Virus record (IMG/VR): IMGVR_UViG_3300044691_000260
Coordinates: 1-61,114 of that record
DNA length: 61,114 nt
Direction: 5' to 3' (one strand)
Origin: a virus
Under the pieces are notes generated by a model. That model was not told the origin of the DNA. It saw only the letters and a program-made list of their open reading frames with translations, and searched no databases. The first letter of the stretch is position 1. The number at the start of each line of letters is the position of its first letter. Shown piece after piece: positions 14,003 through 21,973 of this stretch. Position numbers and translations under genes: made by a program.

Positions 14003-14799
14003 TGGCCCGTATTCGAAACATCAAGCCTGAGTTCTTCACCTCCGAGTCGGTCGCTGAGCTGACGTTCAGGCAGCGCCTCACATGGATCGGGCTCTGGACC
14101 CACAGCGACAACTTCGGGCGCGCTCGGGACAACGTGCGGGTCATCAAGGGCGCGGTGTGGCCGATCGATGACGTGTCGTACGAGGACATCGAGGAGGACC
14201 TTTCCGCGCTCGCTGAGCAGAGCCGAATAGTTCGCTACGAGGTCGATGGGAAGCGGTACTTGGAGGTCACTAATTGGGGTGAGCACCAGTACGGAGCGTT
14301 CAAGGGGGAGCCCAAGAACCCCGGTCCGGAAATGTCTCGACAGGATCCAAACTTTTCTGGATACACAGGTGAGGATTCACCTGTGGACAACCCGCCCGAA
14401 GGAGGTGGAAGTGGTGCTCTACCAGGAGATCAAGAAAAGTCTGGACACGTTCAAGGGTTTTCTCGAAGTGGTCCAGAAAAATCCTCCGGTATTCAGGGGT
14501 CAGGTGTCAGGGGACAGGGGAGGGGTACGGGAGAAAAGTCTTCACGCCCACCAGCACGCTGCCTCAAACACCTCGACCACTCCGACCCGCCTCCCTGCGG
14601 TCGCTGCGCTGACGCCCGCCGCTCCGCACAGGACTGGGACGCCGAGCAGAACGCCACCAACTCAGCCGCCCGCGGCGCTCAAAGCTTCTGTCGTCTCTGC
14701 GACGGAGACGGCTGGCGCTACCAACCCGGTGGCGCCGCCCACGGACTCACCTCCGAACGCTGCGACCACATCCCCCGGAACCAGGTGACCGCGTCATGA
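14002..14799 (+). CDS. Replication-initiator-like protein
   Basis: 265 residues. The N-terminus, MARIRNIKPEFFTS with AELTFRQRLTWIGLWT, is the hallmark of a phage family annotated as replication initiation or replisome organiser, and it is followed by a winged-helix-like region to about 100. The middle is Gly/Ser/Pro rich. The C-terminus carries HPPPCGRC-like and CRLCDGDGW zinc knuckles. As no polymerase, helicase or primase is encoded, this protein probably recruits the host replisome. Confidence 0.72.
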   Translation: MARIRNIKPEFFTSESVAELTFRQRLTWIGLWTHSDNFGRARDNVRVIKGAVWPIDDVSYEDIEEDLSALAEQSRIVRYEVDGKRYLEVTNWGEHQYGAFKGEPKNPGPEMSRQDPNFSGYTGEDSPVDNPPEGGGSGALPGDQEKSGHVQGFSRSGPEKSSGIQGSGVRGQGRGTGEKSSRPPARCLKHLDHSDPPPCGRCADARRSAQDWDAEQNATNSAARGAQSFCRLCDGDGWRYQPGGAAHGLTSERCDHIPRNQVTAS

Positions 14800-15035
14800 C
14801 CGAGTGGGCTGAGCGCCGCCACTTCCACGACCTCGAGTGGCGCATGGAACGAGCCGAAGCAGAAACCGTCGCGTGCACCGAGCCGGGGTGCGAGGTTCCC
14901 GCCGGCGAGACGTGCCGCAACCTCGACGACGGATTGCCACTCGGCCGGCTCCCGGCACATCACCGCCGCATGAAGGCCGCGGCTCTCGCCGCCGCCGCGA
15001 CACCTTCGATCGACGAGGAGCCCTCAGATGCCTGA
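14796..15035 (+). CDS. Small zinc-finger protein of actinophage type
   Basis: 79 residues with a Cys-containing motif, VACTEPGCEVPAGETCRNL then HHRR, recurring in actinobacterial phage proteins (C-x-x-x-C, G-x-x-C-R, H-x-x-R). Starts in an ATGA overlap. Probably nucleic-acid binding; role unknown. Confidence 0.62.
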   Translation: MTEWAERRHFHDLEWRMERAEAETVACTEPGCEVPAGETCRNLDDGLPLGRLPAHHRRMKAAALAAAATPSIDEEPSDA

Positions 15036-15366
15036 AACCACCGTCCCCGGTACCGGAACCCTCGGAGGGGCTGAAAGTCCCTCAGGCGCCGCCACGTCGG
15101 CCAGCAGTGACCATTCCGACCGGCTCGCCGCCGAGGTGTACGCGTTCATCTGCGACGGCGACGCCTTCGCCAACCTCCCCGACTGCGAAGCGTGCGGCGG
15201 TTGCGGCAAGGACACCCGGGGGACCGAGTTCGCTGACGAACCGGCCACACCGGACGCCGTGCTCGCGGCGCTCAAGCCGCCGCCATGGTGGGCCGTCGAA
15301 CACTGCTGCGAAGCCGGAGCCACGGCGTATCCGAACCCGTGCATCTGGCACGCGGTGTCCGAGTGA
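15028..15366 (+). CDS. Hypothetical Cys-rich protein (112 aa)
   Basis: A low-complexity N-terminus of about 30 residues is followed by CEACGGCGKDT and a CC pair near the end. It overlaps its upstream neighbour by 8 bp. No family is recognised. Confidence 0.58.
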   Translation: MPETTVPGTGTLGGAESPSGAATSASSDHSDRLAAEVYAFICDGDAFANLPDCEACGGCGKDTRGTEFADEPATPDAVLAALKPPPWWAVEHCCEAGATAYPNPCIWHAVSE

Positions 15367-15800
15367 GCACCCACGACGAGATCGTCGAGCAGGCAGCGGA
15401 GTTCATCTGGGAGTTCATACACGGCAACTGGGGCGTGTACGCGGACGTTCAGGAGTTGGCCGCTGGCCTGGCCGACGCCGGGCTGATCATCGACTCCGCC
15501 AACGCCAAGCACGAGTGCGACGAGGTGTTGGTGAACACCATTCGCAGTCTCGGCGTCAGCATCGCGAAACGCGAGGAAGAACGGGACACCCTGGCGTGGC
15601 TGCACGCCGAAGCCGTGTGGAAGCGGGACCAGACAGCCGAAGCCCTTCGTGGGGCCGCGATCGTGATTTGCGACCAGCGGGACCGCATCGACAAGGCTCT
15701 CGCGCTGCTCGCTGACACCGCGCTGATGCCAATGACCATCGGCGACTACCAGGCGCTTAAGTTCGACGTTCGCGCCGCGCTCACCGGCGGTGCCGAATGA
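15363..15800 (+). CDS. Hypothetical helical protein (145 aa)
   Basis: A GTG start overlaps the upstream stop. Predominantly helical, with a charged coiled-coil centre (AKREEERDTLAWLHAEAV) and no zinc motif. Resembles other accessory phage proteins of unknown role. Confidence 0.6.
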   Translation: MSTHDEIVEQAAEFIWEFIHGNWGVYADVQELAAGLADAGLIIDSANAKHECDEVLVNTIRSLGVSIAKREEERDTLAWLHAEAVWKRDQTAEALRGAAIVICDQRDRIDKALALLADTALMPMTIGDYQALKFDVRAALTGGAE

Positions 15801-16045
15801 GCGACGAGCGTCTTCACTTCACCATCACTGCCCGCGACGAGATGGCCGTAGTCGTGCAAGACACCTTGGACCGGTGGGCAGAGCTGACGTACCGCCGTGT
15901 CTCCGCGCACCGCCCCGACCGCATGGGAACCGTCGTCTTGGGTGTGCTGTTGCCGTACGACGAGGAGATCGGTGAGCGGGTCAAGGACTCCGACGGCGTG
16001 ATCTGGACGGTCCTCGCCGAGTCGATCCGGGGGTGCTCTGAATGA
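15797..16045 (+). CDS. Hypothetical protein (82 aa)
   Basis: Starts in an ATGA overlap and ends in another. Soluble alpha/beta composition, one Cys. Function unknown. Confidence 0.58.
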   Translation: MSDERLHFTITARDEMAVVVQDTLDRWAELTYRRVSAHRPDRMGTVVLGVLLPYDEEIGERVKDSDGVIWTVLAESIRGCSE

Positions 16046-16290
16046 GCGCTGATGACCATGGGGACTACAGCACCTACGTCAACTATCACTGTCGCTGCGA
16101 GGCCTGCAAGTTGGCGAACAGGGACACCATGCGCAAGCAACGCGAACGGCGGGCGAGCCGAGGAGTCCCGATCTCGACGCCGCACGGCCGTGAGTCCACT
16201 TACTCGAATTGGTGCTGCCGCTGCGGTGCGTGCAGGCAGGCGCATACCGCGTACTGCGCTGCGAAGAAGAGCAGGAAGGCAGTCACGTGA
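16042..16290 (+). CDS. Cys-rich protein with two copies of a CRCxxC repeat
   Basis: 82 residues made of two similar halves: HG-x-STY-x-N-x-x-CRC-x-x-C followed by a basic helix, at about residues 7-40 and 48-80. Each half has a CRCEAC or CRCGAC knuckle plus a conserved His. Such HG..Y..GCRC..C modules occur in small actinophage proteins. The role is unknown, and zinc-dependent DNA or RNA binding is likely. Confidence 0.65.
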   Translation: MSADDHGDYSTYVNYHCRCEACKLANRDTMRKQRERRASRGVPISTPHGRESTYSNWCCRCGACRQAHTAYCAAKKSRKAVT

Positions 16291-16595
16291 GCGCTGACGA
16301 CATGTACGACCAAGCCGCCCAAGCGGAGTTCAACCAGACGCGCCGGGAGTTTGACCACATCGATCTCCGGTGGAAACCCATGACCGCGGGGGACCGGGAC
16401 GTGGTGATGCGGGCAGCGGCGCGGATGCGGAAAGCCGCAGAGCTGCTGGCGAACCCGACACCGGAGGAACGGTGCGAACGCTACGACCTTCCGGTAAACG
16501 GCTGTGATCACTGCCGTCGGGAGCTGGCCAGGGTTCACGAAGGACATCGCCGACAACTGGATGCCGGACGAGGTCGAGGGTGGTGTTCTCGGTGA
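16287..16595 (+). CDS. Hypothetical helical protein (102 aa)
   Basis: A GTG start overlaps the previous stop. Helical and charged, with CDHC near the C-terminus. The stop overlaps the GTG of the resolvase-like gene. Function unknown. Confidence 0.58.
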   Translation: MSADDMYDQAAQAEFNQTRREFDHIDLRWKPMTAGDRDVVMRAAARMRKAAELLANPTPEERCERYDLPVNGCDHCRRELARVHEGHRRQLDAGRGRGWCSR

Positions 16596-16978
16596 CTGAA
16601 GGCGCAGCGCGGAAACGGTCCCGGTCGTCGGCGAAGGCGGCCGGCGCCCGGTTCGAACGGACGATCGCCGACTACCTCGCGGTGCACATCGACGACCGGA
16701 TCGACCGCAGGGTGAAGACCGGCGCGAAAGACCGCGGAGACCTTGGCGGGATCCGGACGGTGCATGGCCGGGTGGTGGCTGAGCTGAAGGACACGGCGCG
16801 GGTGAACCTCGCCGGGTGGGCAGCCGAAGCCGAGACGGAGCGCGGCAACGATGACGCTCTCGTAGGCCTGACGATCTCGAAGCGGCACGGTGTCGGCAAC
16901 CCTGGCTCGCAGTGGGTGCACATGACTGTTGACGACCTGGTCGCCCTGTTGACGGGCGAGAGGCCGGGGGCAGCGTGA
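16592..16978 (+). CDS. PD-(D/E)XK resolvase-like nuclease
   Basis: 128 residues: a basic N-terminus, then GARFERTIADYL (Glu23), RGDLGGIR (Asp50) and VVAELKD (Glu64-x-Lys66), matching the E...D...ExK active site of archaeal-Hjc-like or VRR-type nucleases. A Holliday-junction or flap-processing role fits its place at the end of the recombination block. The GTG at 16592 overlaps the upstream stop; a longer start at 16580 is open. Confidence 0.72.
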   Translation: MTEGAARKRSRSSAKAAGARFERTIADYLAVHIDDRIDRRVKTGAKDRGDLGGIRTVHGRVVAELKDTARVNLAGWAAEAETERGNDDALVGLTISKRHGVGNPGSQWVHMTVDDLVALLTGERPGAA

Positions 16979-16985
16979 TGGGTGC

Positions 16986-17171
16986 TCAGTCTGGGTCGGG
17001 ATCGGCAGATGCGGAGGTCAGGTATCGCCGGTTCTTCCGGATGTACTCCTTCAGCAGGTCGCGGACGACCTCGGAGATCCGGTCGCCCTTGGCTTCGGCG
17101 ATGGCCTTCGCTTCGTCCCACACCACGGGCTTCATGCGGACGTTGAAAGATTTCATGTTCTCGGGGGTCAC
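16986..17171 (-). CDS. Ribbon-helix-helix regulator
   Basis: 61 residues read leftward, against the early operon. SFNVRMKP forms the ribbon strand, and two helices follow (WDEAKAIAEAKGDRISEVVRD), a classic RHH layout. The GTG at 17171 falls about 7 bases after a -10-like TACACT, so it may be leaderless. A GTG at 17189 is the alternative. A 13-bp inverted repeat flanks its start and the rightward promoter, so it probably represses both. An antitoxin identity is possible, but no toxin gene adjoins it. Confidence 0.78.
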   Translation of the reverse strand: MTPENMKSFNVRMKPVVWDEAKAIAEAKGDRISEVVRDLLKEYIRKNRRYLTSASADPDPD

Positions 17172-17180
17172 GGCAACGAG

Positions 17181-17238
17181 TGTACCCACAAACGGCGTTA
17201 CGGGAAGTAGTTGGCCGAAGGTCTTGTTTGTGGGTACA
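17181..17238. promoter_or_regulatory. 13-bp inverted operator repeats of the RHH regulator
   Basis: TGTACCCACAAAC (17181-17193) and its exact complement (17226-17238) are 32 bp apart. One lies at the start of the RHH gene, the other overlaps the -35 of the rightward promoter. This is a symmetric site pair for autoregulation and control of the 17-30 kb operon. Confidence 0.72.
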
Positions 17239-17252
17239 ACTAGGCCTACATT
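17224..17252 (+). promoter_or_regulatory. Rightward promoter of the second early operon
   Basis: TTGTTT (17224-17229) and TACATT (17247-17252) with a 17-bp spacer. The right operator copy overlaps its -35 end. The first gene, at 17291, has AGGGAG upstream. Confidence 0.62.
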
Positions 17253-17290
17253 CGTATGAACAACCAGTCGCGCCGAGCAGGGAGAACGCC

Positions 17291-17570
17291 ATGAACATCG
17301 TCACCAAGATCGTCGAAGCGGTCCGCGAGTACATGGCAGCCCTGAACGAGACGATGCCGCAGCTCGCCGGCGACACTGAGGCCCCGCGCCCCGTCGTCGT
17401 GAAGGACACCTTCGGCAAACGTCGGCCGCTACGCCGCGCTCCGCGGTGACCACTCCGGCCGCAACTGGCGCGTCGAGAACGCCGTCACCGACCGCCGCTA
17501 CATCGTCCACAACGTCCACACCGACGAGACCCGCGTCGTCGACCACACCGCCCTCACGTCTCTCTACTGA
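17291..17570 (+). pseudogene. Frame-disrupted small gene
   Basis: Frame one (17291-17449) starts well (AGGGAG, ATG) and encodes 52 residues ending RRPLRRAPR. From about 17418 the +1 frame shows almost pure GC third positions and a natural protein tail (GRYAALRGDHSGRNW and onward) to a TGA at 17568-17570, but that frame has no start codon. Dropping one A of the AAA at 17417-17419 would join the two into a protein of about 92 residues. This is either a real mutation, a +1 recoding site or a sequence error. The function is unknown. Confidence 0.6.
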
Positions 17571-17669
17571 CCTACCCGCCCTACTGGCAGACACCCGGTG
17601 TTCGAGTCCCGGGAGGGCACGTCCGAAGTCCTTGCCGAAGCTCCCCGTAACCCCGAAGGAGAAGTAGCC
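17571..17669. other. Short gene-free gap
   Basis: 99 bp with no convincing gene. It contains TTCGAGTCCCGGGA resembling a tRNA T arm, but the flanking bases do not pair. It also holds AAGGAG, the ribosome site for the gene starting at 17670. Confidence 0.4.
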
Positions 17670-17981
17670 GTGCCGAAGTGGCTGTACACCCTGGACCTGT
17701 CGGATGTGTTCCACGCCGACGACGTCCCGCTCCCGACGAAGGCCCGAACCATCGCGGACCGGATCGAGAAGTCTCGCTTCTTCGACAAGGCCTGGACCTC
17801 CGCCCTGTCCGACGTGGCTGACCAGCTCCGCGATCTCGCTGAGGACGAGCGGGATGACGTTGAGGAGTTCGACCTGATCATGAACGACCTCTACGACTAC
17901 GCCGACGCTGAGCGCGTGTGGGTTGACACGTTCCTGAAGCCTGCCCGTGTCCCTGCTCTCGCCACCGAAGAGGAGGTCTGA
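17670..17981 (+). CDS. Hypothetical acidic protein (103 aa)
   Basis: The GTG start is chosen because AAGGAG lies 9 bases upstream; an open frame back to 17598 lacks a ribosome site. Acidic and helical. It ends ATEEEV, nearly the same tail as the next gene. No family is recognised. Confidence 0.62.
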   Translation: MPKWLYTLDLSDVFHADDVPLPTKARTIADRIEKSRFFDKAWTSALSDVADQLRDLAEDERDDVEEFDLIMNDLYDYADAERVWVDTFLKPARVPALATEEEV

Positions 17982-17984
17982 CTC

Positions 17985-18374
17985 ATGGAGTCGACTGACT
18001 GGATCAAGCCAGGAGCAGACATCCTGGTGTACCGGGATGGAGGCAGTGGCCCGACGACGTTGTTCCGGACCACGGTCGCGTTGGTGAGGGCGAAGTCGTT
18101 CCTTGTCGAGGATGTCCGCATCACACCGATCAAGTTCGAAACGCTGGCCTCCAGTCGTGTGCCGTCCGGTTGGGGTGGTTTCCAGTACCGCGCGGTTCAC
18201 CCGGATAGCGATACCGCGAAGGCCCTGTATGCCTCCGAGAGGCGGGAGCGGATTCTCGCCCGCGCCGCTGCTGTCGTCGGTTACCCGACGGCCACTGACC
18301 CGGTCCAGCTGGATCTGGCGATCCACACCCTGACGGTGTGGCGCGACTACCTGGCCACCGAAGAGGAGAAGTAA
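17985..18374 (+). CDS. Hypothetical protein (129 aa)
   Basis: The N-terminal half looks like a small beta barrel (SH3-like; KPGADILVYRDGG...), and the C-terminal half is helical. It ends ATEEEK, sharing a 15-bp junction sequence with its upstream neighbour. Function unknown. Confidence 0.62.
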   Translation: MESTDWIKPGADILVYRDGGSGPTTLFRTTVALVRAKSFLVEDVRITPIKFETLASSRVPSGWGGFQYRAVHPDSDTAKALYASERRERILARAAAVVGYPTATDPVQLDLAIHTLTVWRDYLATEEEK

Positions 18375-18380
18375 CCCGAA

Positions 18381-18533
18381 ATGGACGAGATCCCGATTGC
18401 TGAACTTCCCCGCCACAAGCTGTGCACGACTTGCCGTGAGCACGTCGGGGAGATCGCCGAGTTGCGCAGGCAGGCCGACTACTTGGAGAGCTTGGTTCGT
18501 GAGTGCTCGTCGATCCCGAAGGAGCAGTCGTGA
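18381..18533 (+). CDS. Small CxxC protein (50 aa)
   Basis: ATG with GAGGAGAAG upstream. It has one CTTC knuckle followed by a leucine-zipper-like helix. The stop overlaps the next GTG. Function unknown. Confidence 0.55.
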   Translation: MDEIPIAELPRHKLCTTCREHVGEIAELRRQADYLESLVRECSSIPKEQS

Positions 18534-18769
18534 GTGTCCCGGTTCCTTCTCAGGGTGACCGAGTAGTAGTCACGATGCTCGACTCCGGTTACGAGTGCAG
18601 CGAAGAGCTGGTCCATGTCGGCGGCGAGTACGCGTCGAAGTCGTGGGTGGATCAGGGCATCGCGACTGTGGAGATCACGGGTCGATTCGCGACCAGCAAG
18701 TGGGGTCAGACGCACGAGTACGACGCCAACGGACTGCTGTGGACGAAGGAGAAGGCAAGCCATGAGTGA
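18530..18769 (+). CDS. Hypothetical beta-rich protein (79 aa)
   Basis: A GTG start in a GTGA overlap. It has alternating beta-strand character. Function unknown. Confidence 0.58.
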   Translation: MSVPVPSQGDRVVVTMLDSGYECSEELVHVGGEYASKSWVDQGIATVEITGRFATSKWGQTHEYDANGLLWTKEKASHE

Positions 18770-19094
18770 CATCTGTTCGTGTGGCAATCGGTTCGACGGA
18801 GACAACTTGTGCATGAAGTCCGCATGTCAGGAGGAGGGCATGGAGCCTGTTACCCCTGTGTCTCGGGCTGACCGACTCGTCCAGGCCGCCACGAAGGCCG
18901 CGGAGCCTGTCTACGAGGCGACGATGTGCACCCTCGCCGGCTGCTGCGGGGACTTCGAGGGAGCGGTCAAAGCGTCTGTGGTTGCCGTACTACGGGAACT
19001 GGCCCGGGAGTACTACGGCCGTCCTGGCTGGAGCGACAACGGTGACGAGTTCGACGCTCTCGCTGACACCCTGGAGGAGAACCGAGATGCCTGA
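18762..19094 (+). CDS. Hypothetical Cys-rich protein (110 aa)
   Basis: CSCG near the N-terminus and a CC pair centrally. The C-terminal helix ends in a DALADTLEENRDA-type tail. It overlaps both neighbours by 8 bp. No family is recognised. Confidence 0.58.
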   Translation: MSDICSCGNRFDGDNLCMKSACQEEGMEPVTPVSRADRLVQAATKAAEPVYEATMCTLAGCCGDFEGAVKASVVAVLRELAREYYGRPGWSDNGDEFDALADTLEENRDA

Positions 19095-19425
19095 ACGCAT
19101 CCAACGCCGCCGCTCCCTCGGCTACCGCATGCCCAAGGGTGCCGTGTACGTCGGTAGGTCCACACGTTGGGGTAACCCCTTCGTCGTCGGCGCCCTGCTG
19201 TCCGACTGTCTTCGCGACGCGCCCCGAGCGCAGATCATCGTGGACGCCAAGCAGGCCACCGACCTGTACGACCTCCACACCGGTCCGATGGGGAACTACG
19301 AGCTCGACGTGGACGAGGTCCGTTGTCTGCTCGGCGGCAAGGACTTGGCGTGCTGGTGCCCGATAGGCCAACCGTGCCACGGAGACATTCTGCTTGCTGT
19401 AGCGAACCCGGGGGACGAGTCATGA
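19087..19425 (+). CDS. DUF4326 family protein
   Basis: 112 residues. The signature VYVGRSTRWGNPF near the N-terminus and the C-terminal LACWCPIGQPCHGDILL identify DUF4326, a small family common in phages and bacteria with no settled function. The conserved Cys-x-Cys and Cys-His residues suggest metal binding. Confidence 0.85.
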   Translation: MPERIQRRRSLGYRMPKGAVYVGRSTRWGNPFVVGALLSDCLRDAPRAQIIVDAKQATDLYDLHTGPMGNYELDVDEVRCLLGGKDLACWCPIGQPCHGDILLAVANPGDES

Positions 19426-19676
19426 CCGCGCGGGGCATCTTCGCCGAGGGATCGAAGTCCCGCTGGCGGGTAGCGGAACTCCTCAACCGCCTCCCGGGGC
19501 AGTGCTGGGCTGACCTGGTCGGCTGGGTGCTGGGACACAACAGCGCCGAGACGAAGTCCCCCTGGTCTCCGATCGGTTGGGCTTGCCGGTCTGACTTCGC
19601 GGAGACGGGGACCTGCTACTGCGGGAAGCTCCGCACCCCCGAAGCGTCCGAGACCGTCCAGGGAGACGAGTCATGA
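19422..19676 (+). CDS. Hypothetical protein (84 aa)
   Basis: Starts in an ATGA overlap. Trp- and Cys-containing (CYCGK). Its last codons, GDES, and the following ATGACC repeat the junction seen at 19410-19428. Function unknown. Confidence 0.58.
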   Translation: MTARGIFAEGSKSRWRVAELLNRLPGQCWADLVGWVLGHNSAETKSPWSPIGWACRSDFAETGTCYCGKLRTPEASETVQGDES

Positions 19677-19969
19677 CCGAACCCGAAACCCCGTTGCCTG
19701 CCGAGTGGACGGTGACCGTCGGCATCCCCGCCGACTCCTCGCCCGCACTCCGCGACTCGCTGTTCAACACGATCGCGAAAGCTGCGCACGACTGGGAGCC
19801 GAAGGACCGCGACGGCTGGGACATCTCCGTGTCCGGCCACCCGTCGCCGTGGGACCGCATCGACCGGGCGCAGGCGCTCGCCGAGGAGATGCTTGGCCAG
19901 TTGGTGGACGGCCCTGAGCGCGGAGACGTGGTGGAGATCCTCGCGGCTCTTCGGGGGGACGACCAGTGA
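19673..19969 (+). CDS. Hypothetical protein (98 aa)
   Basis: Starts in an ATGA overlap. A ferredoxin-like alpha/beta pattern is followed by an acidic C-terminal helix. No Cys. Function unknown. Confidence 0.6.
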   Translation: MTEPETPLPAEWTVTVGIPADSSPALRDSLFNTIAKAAHDWEPKDRDGWDISVSGHPSPWDRIDRAQALAEEMLGQLVDGPERGDVVEILAALRGDDQ

Positions 19970-20549
19970 CCACCGAACCCGCCGACTGGCAGCGCAAGTA
20001 TGAGGACCTGCTTGCTCAGCGTGACTCGTGGTGGGGTCACGTGAGCATGGCAGTGAGGGACTCCAACGCTGAACGGGACGCGCTCCAAGCCCCGCCTCGA
20101 CGCGGTGGACGCGATGTGGCTCCAGTGCCGCCAGGACTACTACCGGCTGGTGCACGCCATCGGCTGTATCGAAGATGACGCCGTGGACGAGGTGCTGGCC
20201 GAAGGGACGCGACTGTTCGACGAGTTGGCCGTGCACCAGCGGGACGTCGTCACCAGTTGGAAGCCCCCGCCTTGACACCGCCGAAGACCGCATCGACGCC
20301 GCACTCGCGCTGCACTCCGAGTTCCGGATCTACGGCGAGTGCGACCACCAGCACAACGAAGACGACCCCGGCGTGAAGTCCATTGAGAACGTGGGCTTGA
20401 CCTGCGAGGACGGCTATGAGTACTCGATCTGCCGGGAGTGTTGCACAGCTGGTTCGGGCTACCAGTCGGAGGACTGCGCCGAGCATGACCGTGTCTTCTG
20501 CTGGCCCTGCAAGACCTCCGCTGCCCTGAAGGGGGAGACCCAACCGTGA
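19966..20549 (+). pseudogene. Coding region split over three frames
   Basis: Three consecutive segments show strong coding bias but in successive +1 frames. Segment A is 19966 to about 20079 (MTTEPADWQRKYEDLLAQ). Segment B is about 20081-20273 (KPRLDAVDAMWLQCRQDYY..., stop TGA 20271-20273 region). Segment C runs to 20549 (RLDTAEDRIDAALALH... with a Cys-rich end). Removing one G near 20075 and one C from the CCCCC near 20264 would yield one protein of about 195 residues. The second junction is CCT-TGA, a sequence context where +1 slipping is conceivable. B alone could start at ATG 20114. Confidence 0.6.
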
Positions 20550-20836
20550 GCTACGAATCCCGCGTCTACGACCTCAACCACGACGATGCCGTCTTCGGCC
20601 CGGAGCCGTGCGTCGTTCTCGTCGTCACCGGCACCCACGACGTGTCTCGCCTCGTCAACGTCCTCTCGCAGGGCGTCATCGAACAGATCGGCCTGGCCGC
20701 GCAGATCCGCCGGCAGGTCAAAGCCTCGAAGGGTGGACGTCTTGCTCTGGCGCTGCTGAAGCGGCACGGCGGGCCGGACTTCCTTGAAAAGCTCCCCGCC
20801 TCTACCTCTAAGGACGGAACCCCCAATGAGCAGTGA
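20546..20836 (+). CDS. Hypothetical protein (96 aa)
   Basis: A GTG start in a GTGA overlap. It contains GPEPCVVLVVTG and a basic helix. No family is recognised. Confidence 0.58.
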   Translation: MSYESRVYDLNHDDAVFGPEPCVVLVVTGTHDVSRLVNVLSQGVIEQIGLAAQIRRQVKASKGGRLALALLKRHGGPDFLEKLPASTSKDGTPNEQ

Positions 20837-21248
20837 CAGCGAAAACCGCCCGCAGCACGCGAAGAACGAACTGATCCCGATCTGGCAGACGGACTTCCTT
20901 GCCCGCTGGATGGTTTCCGTCGGCAGCACGGTCGACGAGAACGACCCGCACACCGGTTGGGCGGACATCGACGCTGACGCCCGTACGGGCATGGTCACGT
21001 TCGGGGACGAGTACACCCCGGCGGAGGCGCGGCTGATCGCGCAGGCTCTGTTCGCTGCCGCTGACCACGCCGAGAACTTCGGGAACCGGGCACAGTCGCT
21101 GATGTTCGACCTGACCTGCGCAGGCAACCTCCCGGAGCTGGCCGAGTTGCCGGTTGAGACTCAGCGCGCGGTCCGCCACGCGCTCATGGCGGCGGGTCAC
21201 AGGTACCGGAAGCAGCAGCACCAAGCGTCGGCGGAGGTGCAGGGCTGA
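20826..21248 (+). CDS. Hypothetical protein (140 aa)
   Basis: The ATG at 20826 overlaps the previous gene by 11 bp. Mixed alpha/beta centre (GWADIDADARTGMVTFGD) and a helical C-terminus. Function unknown. Confidence 0.6.
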   Translation: MSSDSENRPQHAKNELIPIWQTDFLARWMVSVGSTVDENDPHTGWADIDADARTGMVTFGDEYTPAEARLIAQALFAAADHAENFGNRAQSLMFDLTCAGNLPELAELPVETQRAVRHALMAAGHRYRKQQHQASAEVQG

Positions 21249-21391
21249 TGTCTGACCCCACCCTCGCTGAGATCCGTGGCTTGATTCGGGAGCACGACCT
21301 TCACACCAGCCCCGACTCTGGGCAGACGGTGGCGCTCATCCGCGACGTCGTCGAGCAGGCGGTCAGGAACCTGGAGGACGAGGATGTCTGA
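21248..21391 (+). CDS. Small hypothetical protein (47 aa)
   Basis: Starts in a TGATG overlap with MSDPTLAEIR. It is the first of three successive genes beginning MSDP(T/S). Helical. Function unknown. Confidence 0.55.
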   Translation: MSDPTLAEIRGLIREHDLHTSPDSGQTVALIRDVVEQAVRNLEDEDV

Positions 21392-21749
21392 CCCCACCCC
21401 AACCCCGACCGAACAGCGCAACGCCATGGTGGACGGCATCACTGCCGCTGCTACCGCGATGCACGAGGGACTTCTCAGGAACGCCAAGGCCATCACCGAG
21501 GCGTGGTACTCAGCCGCGCAACTCCCCAACTTCCCGAAGGGCACCGCCATGGCCACCACTCCCGATCACCTGGACCGCGTCTACACGAAGTACGGCGACG
21601 AGAAGCCCTACACCGACCAGGACACCTTGCAGCAGAAGCTGTGGTCCGTGGTGGACCGCGAGGTCGGGCCGAACGAGGCCGACTTGGTCACCTCGAAGCT
21701 CGTCCAAGCCGTCGAGGAGCACATCACGAAGGTCGGTGTCCGCCGGTGA
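21384..21749 (+). CDS. Hypothetical protein (121 aa)
   Basis: Begins MSDPTPTPTE, like its neighbours. It overlaps the upstream gene by 8 bp. Helical. No family is recognised. Confidence 0.6.
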   Translation: MSDPTPTPTEQRNAMVDGITAAATAMHEGLLRNAKAITEAWYSAAQLPNFPKGTAMATTPDHLDRVYTKYGDEKPYTDQDTLQQKLWSVVDREVGPNEADLVTSKLVQAVEEHITKVGVRR

Positions 21750-21973
21750 GCGACCCCAGCCCAAACCCTCGCGCTGCGTCGGCTCTGCTGTCCGGTGCTC
21801 TCGCCCGCCTCGACGTCATCCACCCCGAAGCGTTGCGTGGCCCGGTGCGGGACATCCTGCGGGCAGGCATCGAGATGTGCGTGATGTCGCGGTCCCTGCT
21901 CGGCCAGCCGATCCAGTACACGTTGGACCTCGCCAAGGCGATCGTGGACACCCCGGAGGACCCTCATGTTTGA
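21746..21973 (+). CDS. Small helical protein (75 aa)
   Basis: A GTG start in a GTGA overlap, beginning MSDPSPNP. Two amphipathic helices. Function unknown. Confidence 0.57.
   Translation: MSDPSPNPRAASALLSGALARLDVIHPEALRGPVRDILRAGIEMCVMSRSLLGQPIQYTLDLAKAIVDTPEDPHV

Noticed and set aside
17583-17625. Possible tRNA 3' end (TTCGAGTCCCGGGA)
   Set aside because: The T-stem bases do not pair, and no D arm, anticodon arm or acceptor partner is present.
17446-17667. 73-residue Thr/Ser/Pro-rich frame starting in a GTGA overlap
   Set aside because: Its third positions are much less GC-biased than those of the overlapping frame that continues the previous gene, so it is judged a shadow.
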